DNA of 64,000 nucleotides from Stentor coeruleus (lineage: Eukaryota; Ciliophora; Heterotrichea; Heterotrichida; Stentoridae), in the NCBI GenBank assembly GCA_001970955.1, contig MPUH01000110.1:1-64000 (forward strand). Reading direction: 5' to 3'. The position numbers were made by a program, and so were the translations under genes. Below, piece after piece: positions 54,433-63,371 of the stretch. Position 1 is the stretch's first letter; every line of letters starts with the position of its first letter. Below the pieces are notes generated by a model. It saw nothing but the letters and a program-made list of their open reading frames with translations. It was not told the DNA's origin and searched no databases.

Positions 54433-56184
54433 TTAGATCCACTTGCATTCTGGATATTTGGTTATCCATTTTTCATACTCTTTTTTCTTTGAATCTCCAT
54501 CAAAATCAATCTTCTTTGTTTCGAAATTATAAATTCTTACTACATGGCTTATACCTAAATATATTCAACCTATATAAAAGAAACCTATATGTAAAATACC
54601 AGCTATATGGATTATACAATCTCTATATTAAATACTATCTTTTTTATTATTACCAACTAAATATAAGATACCTGAATACATAATACCTATGTAAATAATA
54701 CTAGCTTAATAGGAAATTACCTATTTAAATAATACATCCTATCTTTAAAATACCTCCTTATTATATAATACGAACTTTTTAAAAAATACCATCTGAATAA
54801 AATATACTAACTAAGTAAAAAATACCAACTAGATAAATTTTACCAGCTAAATAAAAAGATACCTGGATAAAGGATACGAACTTTTTATAAGATACCACCT
54901 GAATATTGCATACCTTTATAAAAAAATACCACCTATGTTGATTGTACCTTAATTATAAATACCTTTGTAGAATTTACCAACTTTTTAGAAAATACCATCT
55001 GAATTAGATTTACCTGAATTAAAAATACCATCTGTATAGTTGATACCTTAATATAATATACCTATTTTTAACATACGAACTTTATAGAAAATACCTGAGT
55101 GAAATATACCTTTATAGAAAATACCATCTTAATGTTGAATACCTGCTTAGGATAAACCAGCTTTGTAGAAAATACCTGAATATGTTGTACCTGAATAATT
55201 TGTACAAGCTGATTATAGCATACAATCTTTATAAGTATTACCTTGTATAAAAATTTACCTACATAAAACATACAATCTACTTAATTTATCACAGATAAAT
55301 ATATGGTCTTTTATTGTTGTCAAATTAATCTGGTAGATAAACCATTTTTTATAAATAAAATCTCTTGAAAAATCTTTGAAATCCATACGAGCAATTAACT
55401 CTTTTTTTTTTTCTAAAAGCAAAGTTGAAAAGTTATCTATATTTATTTCACCTATTAAATTTTCTGTAGTATTCGAATTAAATTCTTCTGAGACTTTATC
55501 ATAATTACTTAATGTCACTTTCAATTTATATAATTCATTTTTAAGTTCAAAATTTTCTAGTTTAAATTCTTCATTTTCCAAAACCAAATTATGTCTAACT
55601 ACATCAAATTCTTCAACAAGTATTTTATTTTTTTCATAACTTTCTTTAAGATCTTTTTTAATTTCAATGATTTTACTGAAAGCTTCTTCAAAAGTTGTAA
55701 CATTTTCGAATTCGAATTCGTCTTCATGATATTCTGAGACAAGGTCATCTTTATCAAAGTATTTTTTGAAACCAAGTAATTTTTCGACACTTAAAACAAA
55801 ATCTTTTTTATATCTTCTCATAATAAAAAGAGAATTTGCAAAATCAGTTAAAATTTCTGCTTGATCTTTAGAATCATTAAAGACTAGTTCTTTTATTTTT
55901 TGTTTAACGGATTTTATGGTATCGAAATTATTTCTTAGGCAAATATTTACTTCGTTGATCATTTCCTGAGCTAGTTTGATACTATCTGATTCAAGACGGT
56001 TAAGAGCATTTTGATATTTCTTTGTCAATAATTCCATGTAATAATTTTTCACATATTTAGTAAGGCATTGCTTTTCCTTTGAGTGAGTTCTTGAATGGGT
56101 GTCACAATTTTTAAGGTTGCCAGAACAGCTACATTCCCAAAAAGCGTCTTCTTGACAATCAGGATAGGAGCATTTATATTCCAT
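54433..56184 (-). CDS. B-box/coiled-coil protein with 45 micro-introns, copy B
   Basis: A 356-residue protein when fully spliced. Exon 1 (55293-56184) starts MEYKCSYPDC with the same B-box-like Cys/His spacing as copy A, a coiled coil, and FIYKKWFIYQINLTTIKDHI. Then follow 45 introns with 24 three-base exons (54540-55292) and a last exon (54433-54539) coding RIYNFETKKIDFDGDSKKK to KYPECKWI. Coding length 1071 nt is divisible by three. The micro-exons code 24 residues beginning YYSSDVHDVGG and ending GSIDNS. The first four introns have the lengths 16, 15, 17, 15 with the same spacing as in copy A. Reading into the array unspliced gives a stop after about a dozen codons. Function unknown. Confidence 0.85.
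54540..55292 (-). repeat. Tandem array of 45 micro-introns
   Basis: 753 bp tiled without remainder by 45 GT...AG units: 40 of 15 nt, four of 16 nt (55277-55292, 54914-54929, 54847-54862, 54705-54720) and one of 17 nt (55242-55258). Every 15-nt unit has A10, and every 16-nt unit has A11, i.e. A six bases from the 3' end. Twenty junctions are direct and 24 carry 3 nt. The unit GTATTTTCTATAAAG occurs twice here (55080-55094, 55110-55124) and once in copy A (52642-52656). Units ending AAG, CAG, TAG and one GAG are mixed. Confidence 0.88.
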
Positions 56185-57167
56185 ATTAAATATTATAATA
56201 ACTAATCAAATTGGATAATAAACATATAAAAACTTATAAAATTGTTATTTTGATAATTTAATTTGTATAAATAGCCCAAAGTTTTTATCCTTTGCTCTAA
56301 ATTTATGTTTGGAAAAATATGTTTTTTAAGTATATTTTTATATATTAATAATTTTTTATTTTCTTTATTTCTATGTCTCTTGTTTAAAATCCTATAAATT
56401 TTAATGAGATTTGAGTTTTACTTCTCTAATACTATTTTTCTTGTGTCTTATTTCGAATCATTTATAAAGTTTCATATTGTTTTTATAATTACTTTTAAGT
56501 TCTTCTTGTAATATTCTAAACTTGTTACCAACCTCTTTAAAAGTTGTTCTAATGAATTTTATATCATCTTTATATATGTATCAGGGAGAATTTTATTTGA
56601 ATTATAATTTTTTTAATAGTTTTATTATATAATATATTTTTTCTGCCATCTAAAAAACTATACGAATAGTCTAATTTATTATATTGTATAGCTTTGATTA
56701 TATGCTTTTTTAAAATAGTGAAAATTAATTCTTTTATAAAAAATCATATCAAGTTATTAATAACTATTAATATACATCAATAAAATATGCTAAAATAATT
56801 ACTATATAAGCCTATCTAAATAAAACTATAATATTCAGAGTATATCCAAATAAGTTTCCTTAACTATAATATTATTTTTTATAATACAACAAAATATATT
56901 TATCCTATATAAAAATTTATTCATGATTCCAGAAAAATAAGCAATATAAACTAACAATTCCTATCTTTCTTAAATTGAACTTTCATATATCATTCCTATA
57001 TATTAATCAAAATATTCTTATCAATATTTTAAGCATTTTCATCTATTCATATAACACATAAAGTCTATAATCATATATATATACAACAAATTATGCTTTC
57101 ATAACAATATTCTTAAAAGTATTTTTTGCATAACATTAATACTACTAATTATAAATAAAAATTCTTA
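56185..57167. other. Spacer, 983 bp
   Basis: AT-rich; G-poor from about 56760 toward the zinc-finger stop. Holds the island at 56401-56580. No intact gene. Confidence 0.5.
56401..56580 (-). pseudogene. Coding-like island with internal TGA
   Basis: A minus frame of about 60 codons, charged and helical (DDIKFIRTTFKEVGNKFRIL, QEELKSNYKNNMKLYK), with one internal TGA and then FEIRHKKNSIREVKLKS before TAA. No start. May be a remnant of a coiled-coil paralogue in this cluster, but I cannot align it convincingly. Confidence 0.28.
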
Positions 57168-57545
57168 TCAATTATGTTCTTTAGCATGCACTTTCACTTC
57201 ATTATGATATATTTTTTTACTACAATCCATACATAAATACTCAGCTTGATTATAATCCTCATCATTTAAACAAAAACTCACTATTTTCCCTGTTCTCATA
57301 TTTTTCACCACAATTTTTGTTGGGATGTTTCTATTCTCATACTGCATTTTTTTCCCTTCTTTATAATCTTTAGTTTGTTTTAAGTTTGATATAAAGTCTT
57401 TTATGTCCTGATTTTCTAATTCTAATTCTTTGAACATACCTATAAGTTCTTTGCACATAATTATTAACCGATCTAATGTAATGAATTTTGATTTGCAAAT
57501 TTGGATAACTCTTAGGTTATTTAAAAGGATACTATCAAGCGACAT
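57168..57545 (-). CDS. Small C2H2-type zinc-finger protein, copy B
   Basis: A 125-residue paralogue of the 51278-51661 gene, with MSLD start, helical first half, IPTKIVVKNMRTGKIVSF and the finger CMDCSKKIYHNEVKVHAKEH. Sequence identity to copy A is low but length, order and Cys/His spacing are the same. Its start lies inside the duplicated contig-end stretch at 57511-57561. Confidence 0.8.
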   Translation of the reverse strand: MSLDSILLNNLRVIQICKSKFITLDRLIIMCKELIGMFKELELENQDIKDFISNLKQTKDYKEGKKMQYENRNIPTKIVVKNMRTGKIVSFCLNDEDYNQAEYLCMDCSKKIYHNEVKVHAKEHN

Positions 57546-57650
57546 TTACTAAGGGGGCTTTTAAATATTATCTGATTATTAATCATAAATTTTTTATANC
57601 TTAGGTTATTTAAAAGGATACTATCAAGCGACATTTACTAAGGGGGCTTT
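57511..57650. repeat. 51-bp duplication around an N
   Basis: Positions 57511-57561 and 57600-57650 are identical; N is at 57599 and 37 bp of unique sequence precede it. The duplicate carries a second copy of the first codons of the zinc-finger gene. Contig-join artefact. Confidence 0.88.
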
Positions 57651-57796
57651 GTCTTTAAAAAAATATTTAATACTTAAGTCTTATTAATTTTCTCAGTTGT
57701 ATAAGTCTATGATATTTCCCTTTATTTATTATATTATATTTATATACATCACATATTTATCAAACTAATTATTTTCCATATTTCACAGTAGCATTC

Positions 57797-57937
57797 ATGT
57801 CTCACTTATTTGAAACACAAAAAACTCACTTATTCAAATGCTATTCCCCAGTTTCACAAAAATATTCCTCTTCAATTTCAGATCTTTCTGATTCTGAAGA
57901 CAAGTTTGACATTAAAACAAGCCCAAAAAACTCCTGA
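57797..57937 (+). CDS. Small acidic/Ser-rich ORF, 46 residues
   Basis: A plus-strand frame with gene-like residue use (SSSISDLSDSEDKFDIKTSP) ending at TGA. The 100 bp upstream are G-poor on the plus strand, as before other plus genes. No domain. It may be a small gene or the first exon of one, though I see no continuing exon. Confidence 0.4.
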   Translation: MSHLFETQKTHLFKCYSPVSQKYSSSISDLSDSEDKFDIKTSPKNS

Positions 57938-58142
57938 TTTCAGTTGCTTTTCTATGAGATTATAAAGAGAAAAAACTACATAACTTGACTAGAAAAAAAA
58001 AATTATATCCAAACTTATTTAAGAGCTACTAAAAGGAAAACTAAAATACAATTTAGAGGCCTAAAATCCTATACTTTTATTCTCTTCCATATCACAAATT
58101 AAGATCTTTAAGTAATTGCATTTCTATTAAGTATTTAACACT

Positions 58143-59891
58143 CTAAATTTCTTGCATATACTGGCAGTTTAGATAGCAGCTTACTACCCACTTGGCACTG
58201 ACCTGTATTTCACTATTTTTTTCTTCAACCAATTGATACTTGCCTTCAGGTTCTACTTTTCCTCCCATACTATTAATCATATAAACATACACATCAAGCT
58301 TATCTTGCGTATACATCCTTTTCTTCCCAATAGCTTCTTCATATATTTTTACATCAATACAAATATTCTCAAATATTATACTTCTTACTTTCCTCCCTAC
58401 TTCAAATACAGCATATTCATATTTAGTCTCAGCAAATTCTTTAAAAACATTAAACACAAACTTAGTCAAATTCCCAAGTTGCATCTTTTCATTTTCCATA
58501 CATAAAGCTAATATTTCAGGAACGTTAATTTCTTGTATATGCCAATCAATAAACATTTCTTTAGGGAATTTATACAAAGAATAAGGTAAAGTTGGGATAA
58601 TAACTTGAGGATGCCATGTTCTTTTCCTATAGTCAAAAACTAGCATAAGTTGTTTATCAGCATCTCTTAAATATTTATCTTGAGATGAATTGAATACCAT
58701 CCTTCCTGGGTATATAGTTTTAATAATCTCAACATCGATTTCAGTAAAAATCACGATATTAGCGACTTTTTCTATAACCCCAATTATATCTTTAGCACCA
58801 TGTCTATAACTAATAATATATTCTTTTTCATTTATCGTGATTTTTTGAGAATCGCTAGGTACTTGGATTTTCATGTTTAAAGCTTTTTCTGAATCAACAA
58901 CTTCAACTAAACAACCTGAATTTATTACTGCTGTGAATTTCTCAAATGTTATAGGCATTTTACCTGTAGATAAATACGTGTCAATACTGTATTTATTAAG
59001 ACGTGGATCTACTGTTCGGGGTTTTGTTCTAAGGATTGGTATTTCTATATCATTTGAGCTTGCATATGGTTTAAATTGGTCATTATTTATTTGATACCAA
59101 TTTTCTATTTCAAGTGATATTGGCTGAGGAATTGGTTCTAAGATTTGTGGAGGCTTTTCTGATGTTGGAGATATTTGATCAGGTGGATAGTCATCATCAT
59201 CAAGAAATTTGTGCACGACAAATGAGAAATCTTCATCTTCAACTTCTTGGACTGGAACTGATGATGGGAGTTTTAGCTTTTTTTGGGGTTCTGGGATGTC
59301 ATCAAATGGGTCGATTTTTGTAGAGGATTTTGTTGTGATTTTCGAAGCTGTTTTTTGGATTTTTTTTTCGTAGTTGCGGTTGCGTTTGCTGAGAATCCTG
59401 TCGTTTTCAGCTTGCTGTCGTCTTAAGGATGATTTTTCAGTTTGTTTTTTTATTATTTCTTCAATACGCAGTTTAGTGATTAGTTTTTTATACCAAGGAT
59501 TATCACTATGAGTATGCACTTCTTTGAGTATTTCAAGAATAACATCTCCACAATGATAGTCTCTATCAATCCAATCATGCATATCTTGAGTGACTAATTG
59601 AATTAAAGCCTTATAAAGTTTGAAGATTCTCAAATCTTTAGAAATAAGTCCATAATGACTGTGAACTAAAGTATTGATTCTGTTTAAATGCAGTTTTGTA
59701 AACCGGTCTTCTTTTTTAGTTTCTGGAGGAATGGATTTTGTATAGTGCTCAAGAAATTTTTGGAGTTGGACTGATGTTAGAGACATGTTAGCAGTGAATT
59801 TTGATGGGTCCATCTCGTTTGCTAATGAAATCTCTCCTTCTTCTTCACTATCATCTTTAAACCCGTTGAATAGAGCTAGGCACGAACTCAT
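58143..59891 (-). CDS. Unknown protein with a BRCT-like C terminus
   Basis: A 582-residue single-exon gene. The N-terminal 30 residues are acidic. Residues about 40-140 are helical (LQKFLEHYTKSIPPETKKED). A basic coiled segment lies near 150-195, followed by an acidic Pro-rich linker. Residues about 290-520 are folded but unrecognised (TYLSTGKMPITFEKFTAVIN). The end, with MGGKVEPEGKYQLVEEKNSE and VSAKWVVSCYLNCQYM, fits the second half of a BRCT domain, where a Trp before the final helix is typical. This suggests chromatin or DNA-repair work. The linker and helical domain give no family. Confidence 0.7.
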   Translation of the reverse strand: MSSCLALFNGFKDDSEEEGEISLANEMDPSKFTANMSLTSVQLQKFLEHYTKSIPPETKKEDRFTKLHLNRINTLVHSHYGLISKDLRIFKLYKALIQLVTQDMHDWIDRDYHCGDVILEILKEVHTHSDNPWYKKLITKLRIEEIIKKQTEKSSLRRQQAENDRILSKRNRNYEKKIQKTASKITTKSSTKIDPFDDIPEPQKKLKLPSSVPVQEVEDEDFSFVVHKFLDDDDYPPDQISPTSEKPPQILEPIPQPISLEIENWYQINNDQFKPYASSNDIEIPILRTKPRTVDPRLNKYSIDTYLSTGKMPITFEKFTAVINSGCLVEVVDSEKALNMKIQVPSDSQKITINEKEYIISYRHGAKDIIGVIEKVANIVIFTEIDVEIIKTIYPGRMVFNSSQDKYLRDADKQLMLVFDYRKRTWHPQVIIPTLPYSLYKFPKEMFIDWHIQEINVPEILALCMENEKMQLGNLTKFVFNVFKEFAETKYEYAVFEVGRKVRSIIFENICIDVKIYEEAIGKKRMYTQDKLDVYVYMINSMGGKVEPEGKYQLVEEKNSEIQVSAKWVVSCYLNCQYMQEI

Positions 59892-60181
59892 TATTTTTAT
59901 AATGGGGGGCCTATTTTGAAAATATATACAATATTTCAGTAGGCTATAATTAAAGCTTGAATAGCAACTAAGGTAAAGAACTTAAACTTATGAGTTTAAG
60001 GATAATGGTATATCTAAATGCACTGATTCATATTATTATACCATATGAAAGCAATCCATTTACAATTCCTGGATATTAAAAAAATATTAACAAGTCTATC
60101 TTTACACCCTAAAAAACACAAATTACATATATAAAACTATATAAAGACTTATGTTATTTTTTTTTATATTAAAATATCACA
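59892..60181. other. Intergenic, 290 bp
   Basis: AT-rich spacer between minus genes with a G5-6 run next to the upstream start. Nothing else seen. Confidence 0.5.
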
Positions 60182-62803
60182 TCAAAACATACAGCATTTC
60201 TTCAATTTACTTTTATTCTTCGAATGGAAAATCTTAGTCAAACTATCTTCATACTCATTTTTAATAAGATAAATTACATCATAAATCGACTTCGTTCCTC
60301 CTTTCCCTTTTTTCTTCAGCTTATTAACTTTTTTCAACACTTTACAATAAGTCAAAAATGTTTTATCATATCTAAGCACCATATCTTTTTCTAAATAATT
60401 CAGCCCATCACCAACATACAAAGAGTATTCTGGGGATTGTATAATAGATGGTTTAGGAAAATAAGGAATAGTAAGTTCAATGCAAGCAGTTGATCCGATA
60501 AATTTATAATATTTAAGTAAATTGAAGCCATTATAAGTAAAAAATAAATGCCGATCTGATGTAAATCCAATACCAAGTGTATCTCCACTGCCGATTTTCG
60601 GTATTTTGCCTATTATTTGAGTGTTATTCCTAATAACACAGTTTGTGTTATTAATAACAATCCCTGTTCCAAGAATTTCTATAACAAAATTCTCATTATA
60701 AAGCATAGTAAAAAGCACTTCTGTATAGAAAACCACATAAAGTACTTCAAGAGTTTTAAAATAAACCGGTTCAGATGTGAAAACCCATTGGGTGTTGAGA
60801 TAATCGCCATCAGAATATGTGTTAAAATCTGATACAGTCATATTAAGACTAGTTTGAGAAGAAAATCCGCTATTTGAAGTTTTCGATGATTCTTTTAACA
60901 ACTCAATTTTCTCTAAATTTGCGATTTCATCTTTTAAAGATATCATTTTACTATACCCTGGGTCTATTTTCTGAGTCTCATGTACTAAAGTATCAAACCC
61001 CCAATCAGTACTTCCACATGTAAAATCAGATAAAAAATTATTAGTCAAATAAATTATCATATGACCTTCTAATTCATGTTTTATTGAGCATGGGATACAA
61101 AGATTAGTGTTTTGATTACAAGTTTCACATCTAGCCATTATAGGAGACACACGGAAATTGTATGGGTTTCTATAACATTTACCTAGTTTATTTGAATATT
61201 TCGCTTCTATGGATTCTTTGAGGAGCTCGAGGATTAGGTAAAAACTCATGAAAACTGAATGTGTCATGAGGAAATTTTCACTGATTTCGACTGAGAAATT
61301 TTTTTCGATTGTGTCGATTAGGTAGAATGTGTTTTGGAGTTTGAAATGTATAGGGATTTCTTGAAGTAGAGCCAAAGGTTGAAAGTAATCTTGGAACTTA
61401 TGATATTTCTTTAAACTATTAACAACTCCTACTGAAATCTCTCCTAAATAAGGTGTATAATATATTAAAAACCCAGTTTCATCAGGATAATTTTTCAATA
61501 GTTTATGGAAAATCCCTGAGTGATACAGCATAAGAATTACAGTATTAGTCTTATGTTTCAAAACATCTTTAAGGGCTAAAATCAGCTCACCCCTTAGTTT
61601 CTCATTATTTAAATCATAATTATAACAAAATATCGTATAAAGCACAGGCATCGAATAAACTGATGTAAAAAAACATTTAAAATTCTTGAACTTTCTAACT
61701 AATTTCAATATGAAAAATATTGTTGCTGACGACCCAATGTGATATGTAGATAAATATGATAAAATATGCTCGTGGATGTTTTTTGATATCCAGAGTTCTT
61801 TAAAATTATCAATCAAGTCCAAGTTTTTTTCTAATATCGATATCGATTGTTGTATTATTTGTATGTTTTTTGTCATAAAACTCCCAAACAAAACACTTGA
61901 TGAAAGTTTGCCACTATAAAAATCCATATTAAAAATCTTCATCCAAGTCCTCAATTTAGCGCAATCCTTGAAAATTTCATCTTTATCGTTTTCTCTAATA
62001 ATTTTACCTATCATTTTTCCTAAACCAGGAAAGTACCTTTCAGTTTCACTCTCATTTCTAAATAAACTATTCTCTAAGTTTAACTTAGAAAACTCTTCTA
62101 TATTTTTATTGTGAAAACAAATATAAAGTATTTCCCCTATACAAAACCCAAACAAATTCGGGGATATTGATTTTCCTAATACACATGCTGAGTTGTTTAG
62201 AACTTCAAAGTTCAGCAAGTCAAAATATAAAAAAATTCCTCCTTGGTTTTCAGGATTTGTTATCCAATATAAGTAAATCTGTCTGATATCTACAAAGTTT
62301 AAATTCAGACCATTTTTGGAAAGACTATTCCTAGTTGTTATCAAGTGAATAATTATTTCCATTAAAGCATCTACTGGCATCTCAGTCCCAATCTCAATAA
62401 GATAGTTAATAAATTGCCCAAGGCTTATACGACAATTTAAATGTTGATAGGTTATTAAAATCAAACTCTGCCCAAAAGACTTAAACTCAATGTTTTTCCT
62501 TACAAAAATTGTCTCGTTTATATTTTGACTTTGGGTGTATTTGCTTATTGCTGTTTTCACATCAGAATATTGTCCTTCAAATACTTCAATTTCTACTTCA
62601 CAGTTCTTGCATTGTCCATAGTAAAGATACTTTTGGTTTTTACTGAAGGTTTTTATATCAACATCTTTTTGTAATATGGATGAGATGTATTTTTCTAGTT
62701 TGAAACGAGTATGAGAAGGGATAATACCTTTGTTTTTATGCTGGATTTCGCTTATAACTTCTTCAGTAAGAAGCTTGTTTAATTCTAAGCTTTTTAGTAA
62801 CAT
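60182..62803 (-). CDS. Large protein with UBR-like finger and SPRY domain
   Basis: An 873-residue single-exon gene. The first 560 residues are helical and resemble an armadillo/HEAT-like or degenerate kinase-like scaffold without clear motifs. Near residues 570-600 a short zinc segment (CETCNQNTNLCIPCSIKHEL followed by HMIIYL) resembles part of a UBR box or B-box. Residues about 640-800 match a SPRY domain (GSGDTLGIGFTSDRHLFFTY and the following NG turn). The C terminus is KKCCMF, a possible CaaX prenylation box (Cys at -4, Phe last), which would place the protein on a membrane (inference). SPRY proteins often recruit substrates to ubiquitin ligases. Confidence 0.72.
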   Translation of the reverse strand: MLLKSLELNKLLTEEVISEIQHKNKGIIPSHTRFKLEKYISSILQKDVDIKTFSKNQKYLYYGQCKNCEVEIEVFEGQYSDVKTAISKYTQSQNINETIFVRKNIEFKSFGQSLILITYQHLNCRISLGQFINYLIEIGTEMPVDALMEIIIHLITTRNSLSKNGLNLNFVDIRQIYLYWITNPENQGGIFLYFDLLNFEVLNNSACVLGKSISPNLFGFCIGEILYICFHNKNIEEFSKLNLENSLFRNESETERYFPGLGKMIGKIIRENDKDEIFKDCAKLRTWMKIFNMDFYSGKLSSSVLFGSFMTKNIQIIQQSISILEKNLDLIDNFKELWISKNIHEHILSYLSTYHIGSSATIFFILKLVRKFKNFKCFFTSVYSMPVLYTIFCYNYDLNNEKLRGELILALKDVLKHKTNTVILMLYHSGIFHKLLKNYPDETGFLIYYTPYLGEISVGVVNSLKKYHKFQDYFQPLALLQEIPIHFKLQNTFYLIDTIEKNFSVEISENFLMTHSVFMSFYLILELLKESIEAKYSNKLGKCYRNPYNFRVSPIMARCETCNQNTNLCIPCSIKHELEGHMIIYLTNNFLSDFTCGSTDWGFDTLVHETQKIDPGYSKMISLKDEIANLEKIELLKESSKTSNSGFSSQTSLNMTVSDFNTYSDGDYLNTQWVFTSEPVYFKTLEVLYVVFYTEVLFTMLYNENFVIEILGTGIVINNTNCVIRNNTQIIGKIPKIGSGDTLGIGFTSDRHLFFTYNGFNLLKYYKFIGSTACIELTIPYFPKPSIIQSPEYSLYVGDGLNYLEKDMVLRYDKTFLTYCKVLKKVNKLKKKGKGGTKSIYDVIYLIKNEYEDSLTKIFHSKNKSKLKKCCMF

Positions 62804-63371
62804 ATTTGTTTGATATATTTATAGTCACTTATAGATTTATTTCTTTTTTTTAATGATTATTAGGAATATTAGATTTTGTTTTGGTTTTTTATTGTAAAAG
62901 ATTGCTTTTTAATGTTGGATGTAGAAATATTAATAATTTTTGTAAGAAATAGTGTATGTGTGAGATTTGCTATTAGATTATAGGGTTAATGGATTTTATG
63001 ATTTAAAGTTGTGTTAAAGATATGATGGTTTCAATTGTGATTATCAAGATTATAATATGATAACATAATGATAAGTTTATATTTAAAAAGATGTTTATTA
63101 GGCTGATAAAAAAAAAACATACGATTTTATTTTTATAATTATCTTATCATTATGCACTTATACTGAAATTCATATATAAAATTGTGCAGATTTTTATATT
63201 TCTAAATAAAATCTATAATATAATCATAAAAAAATCTACCTTTCTAAACTGTAAAAATCTTAAATGACATATCAAAACAAAATTACATAAAACACAAAAT
63301 TTATCATTTTATCTCACATAAAAAACTATTCAGCTTAACCATATAATATTATAATAACTATACAAATATCA
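62804..63371. other. Intergenic, 568 bp
   Basis: C-poor to about 63100 and G-poor after about 63180 on the plus strand. No gene seen. Confidence 0.5.

Noticed and set aside
54396-54683. Plus-strand ORF of 95 residues
   Set aside because: It is the antisense of the last exon and the array of the minus-strand gene; low-complexity Tyr/Leu.
55068-55271. Minus-strand ORF of 67 residues with a five-residue repeat
   Set aside because: It is the unspliced reading of the intron array. Because 15 and 3 are multiples of three, a stretch of units without TAG stays open by chance.
52257-55292. Arrays as minisatellite, CRISPR or eliminated DNA segments
   Set aside because: Units are not constant repeats with variable spacers, each is a legal GT...AG intron of the local size with A10, and removing them restores a gene. 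A plain satellite would not close the frame twice.
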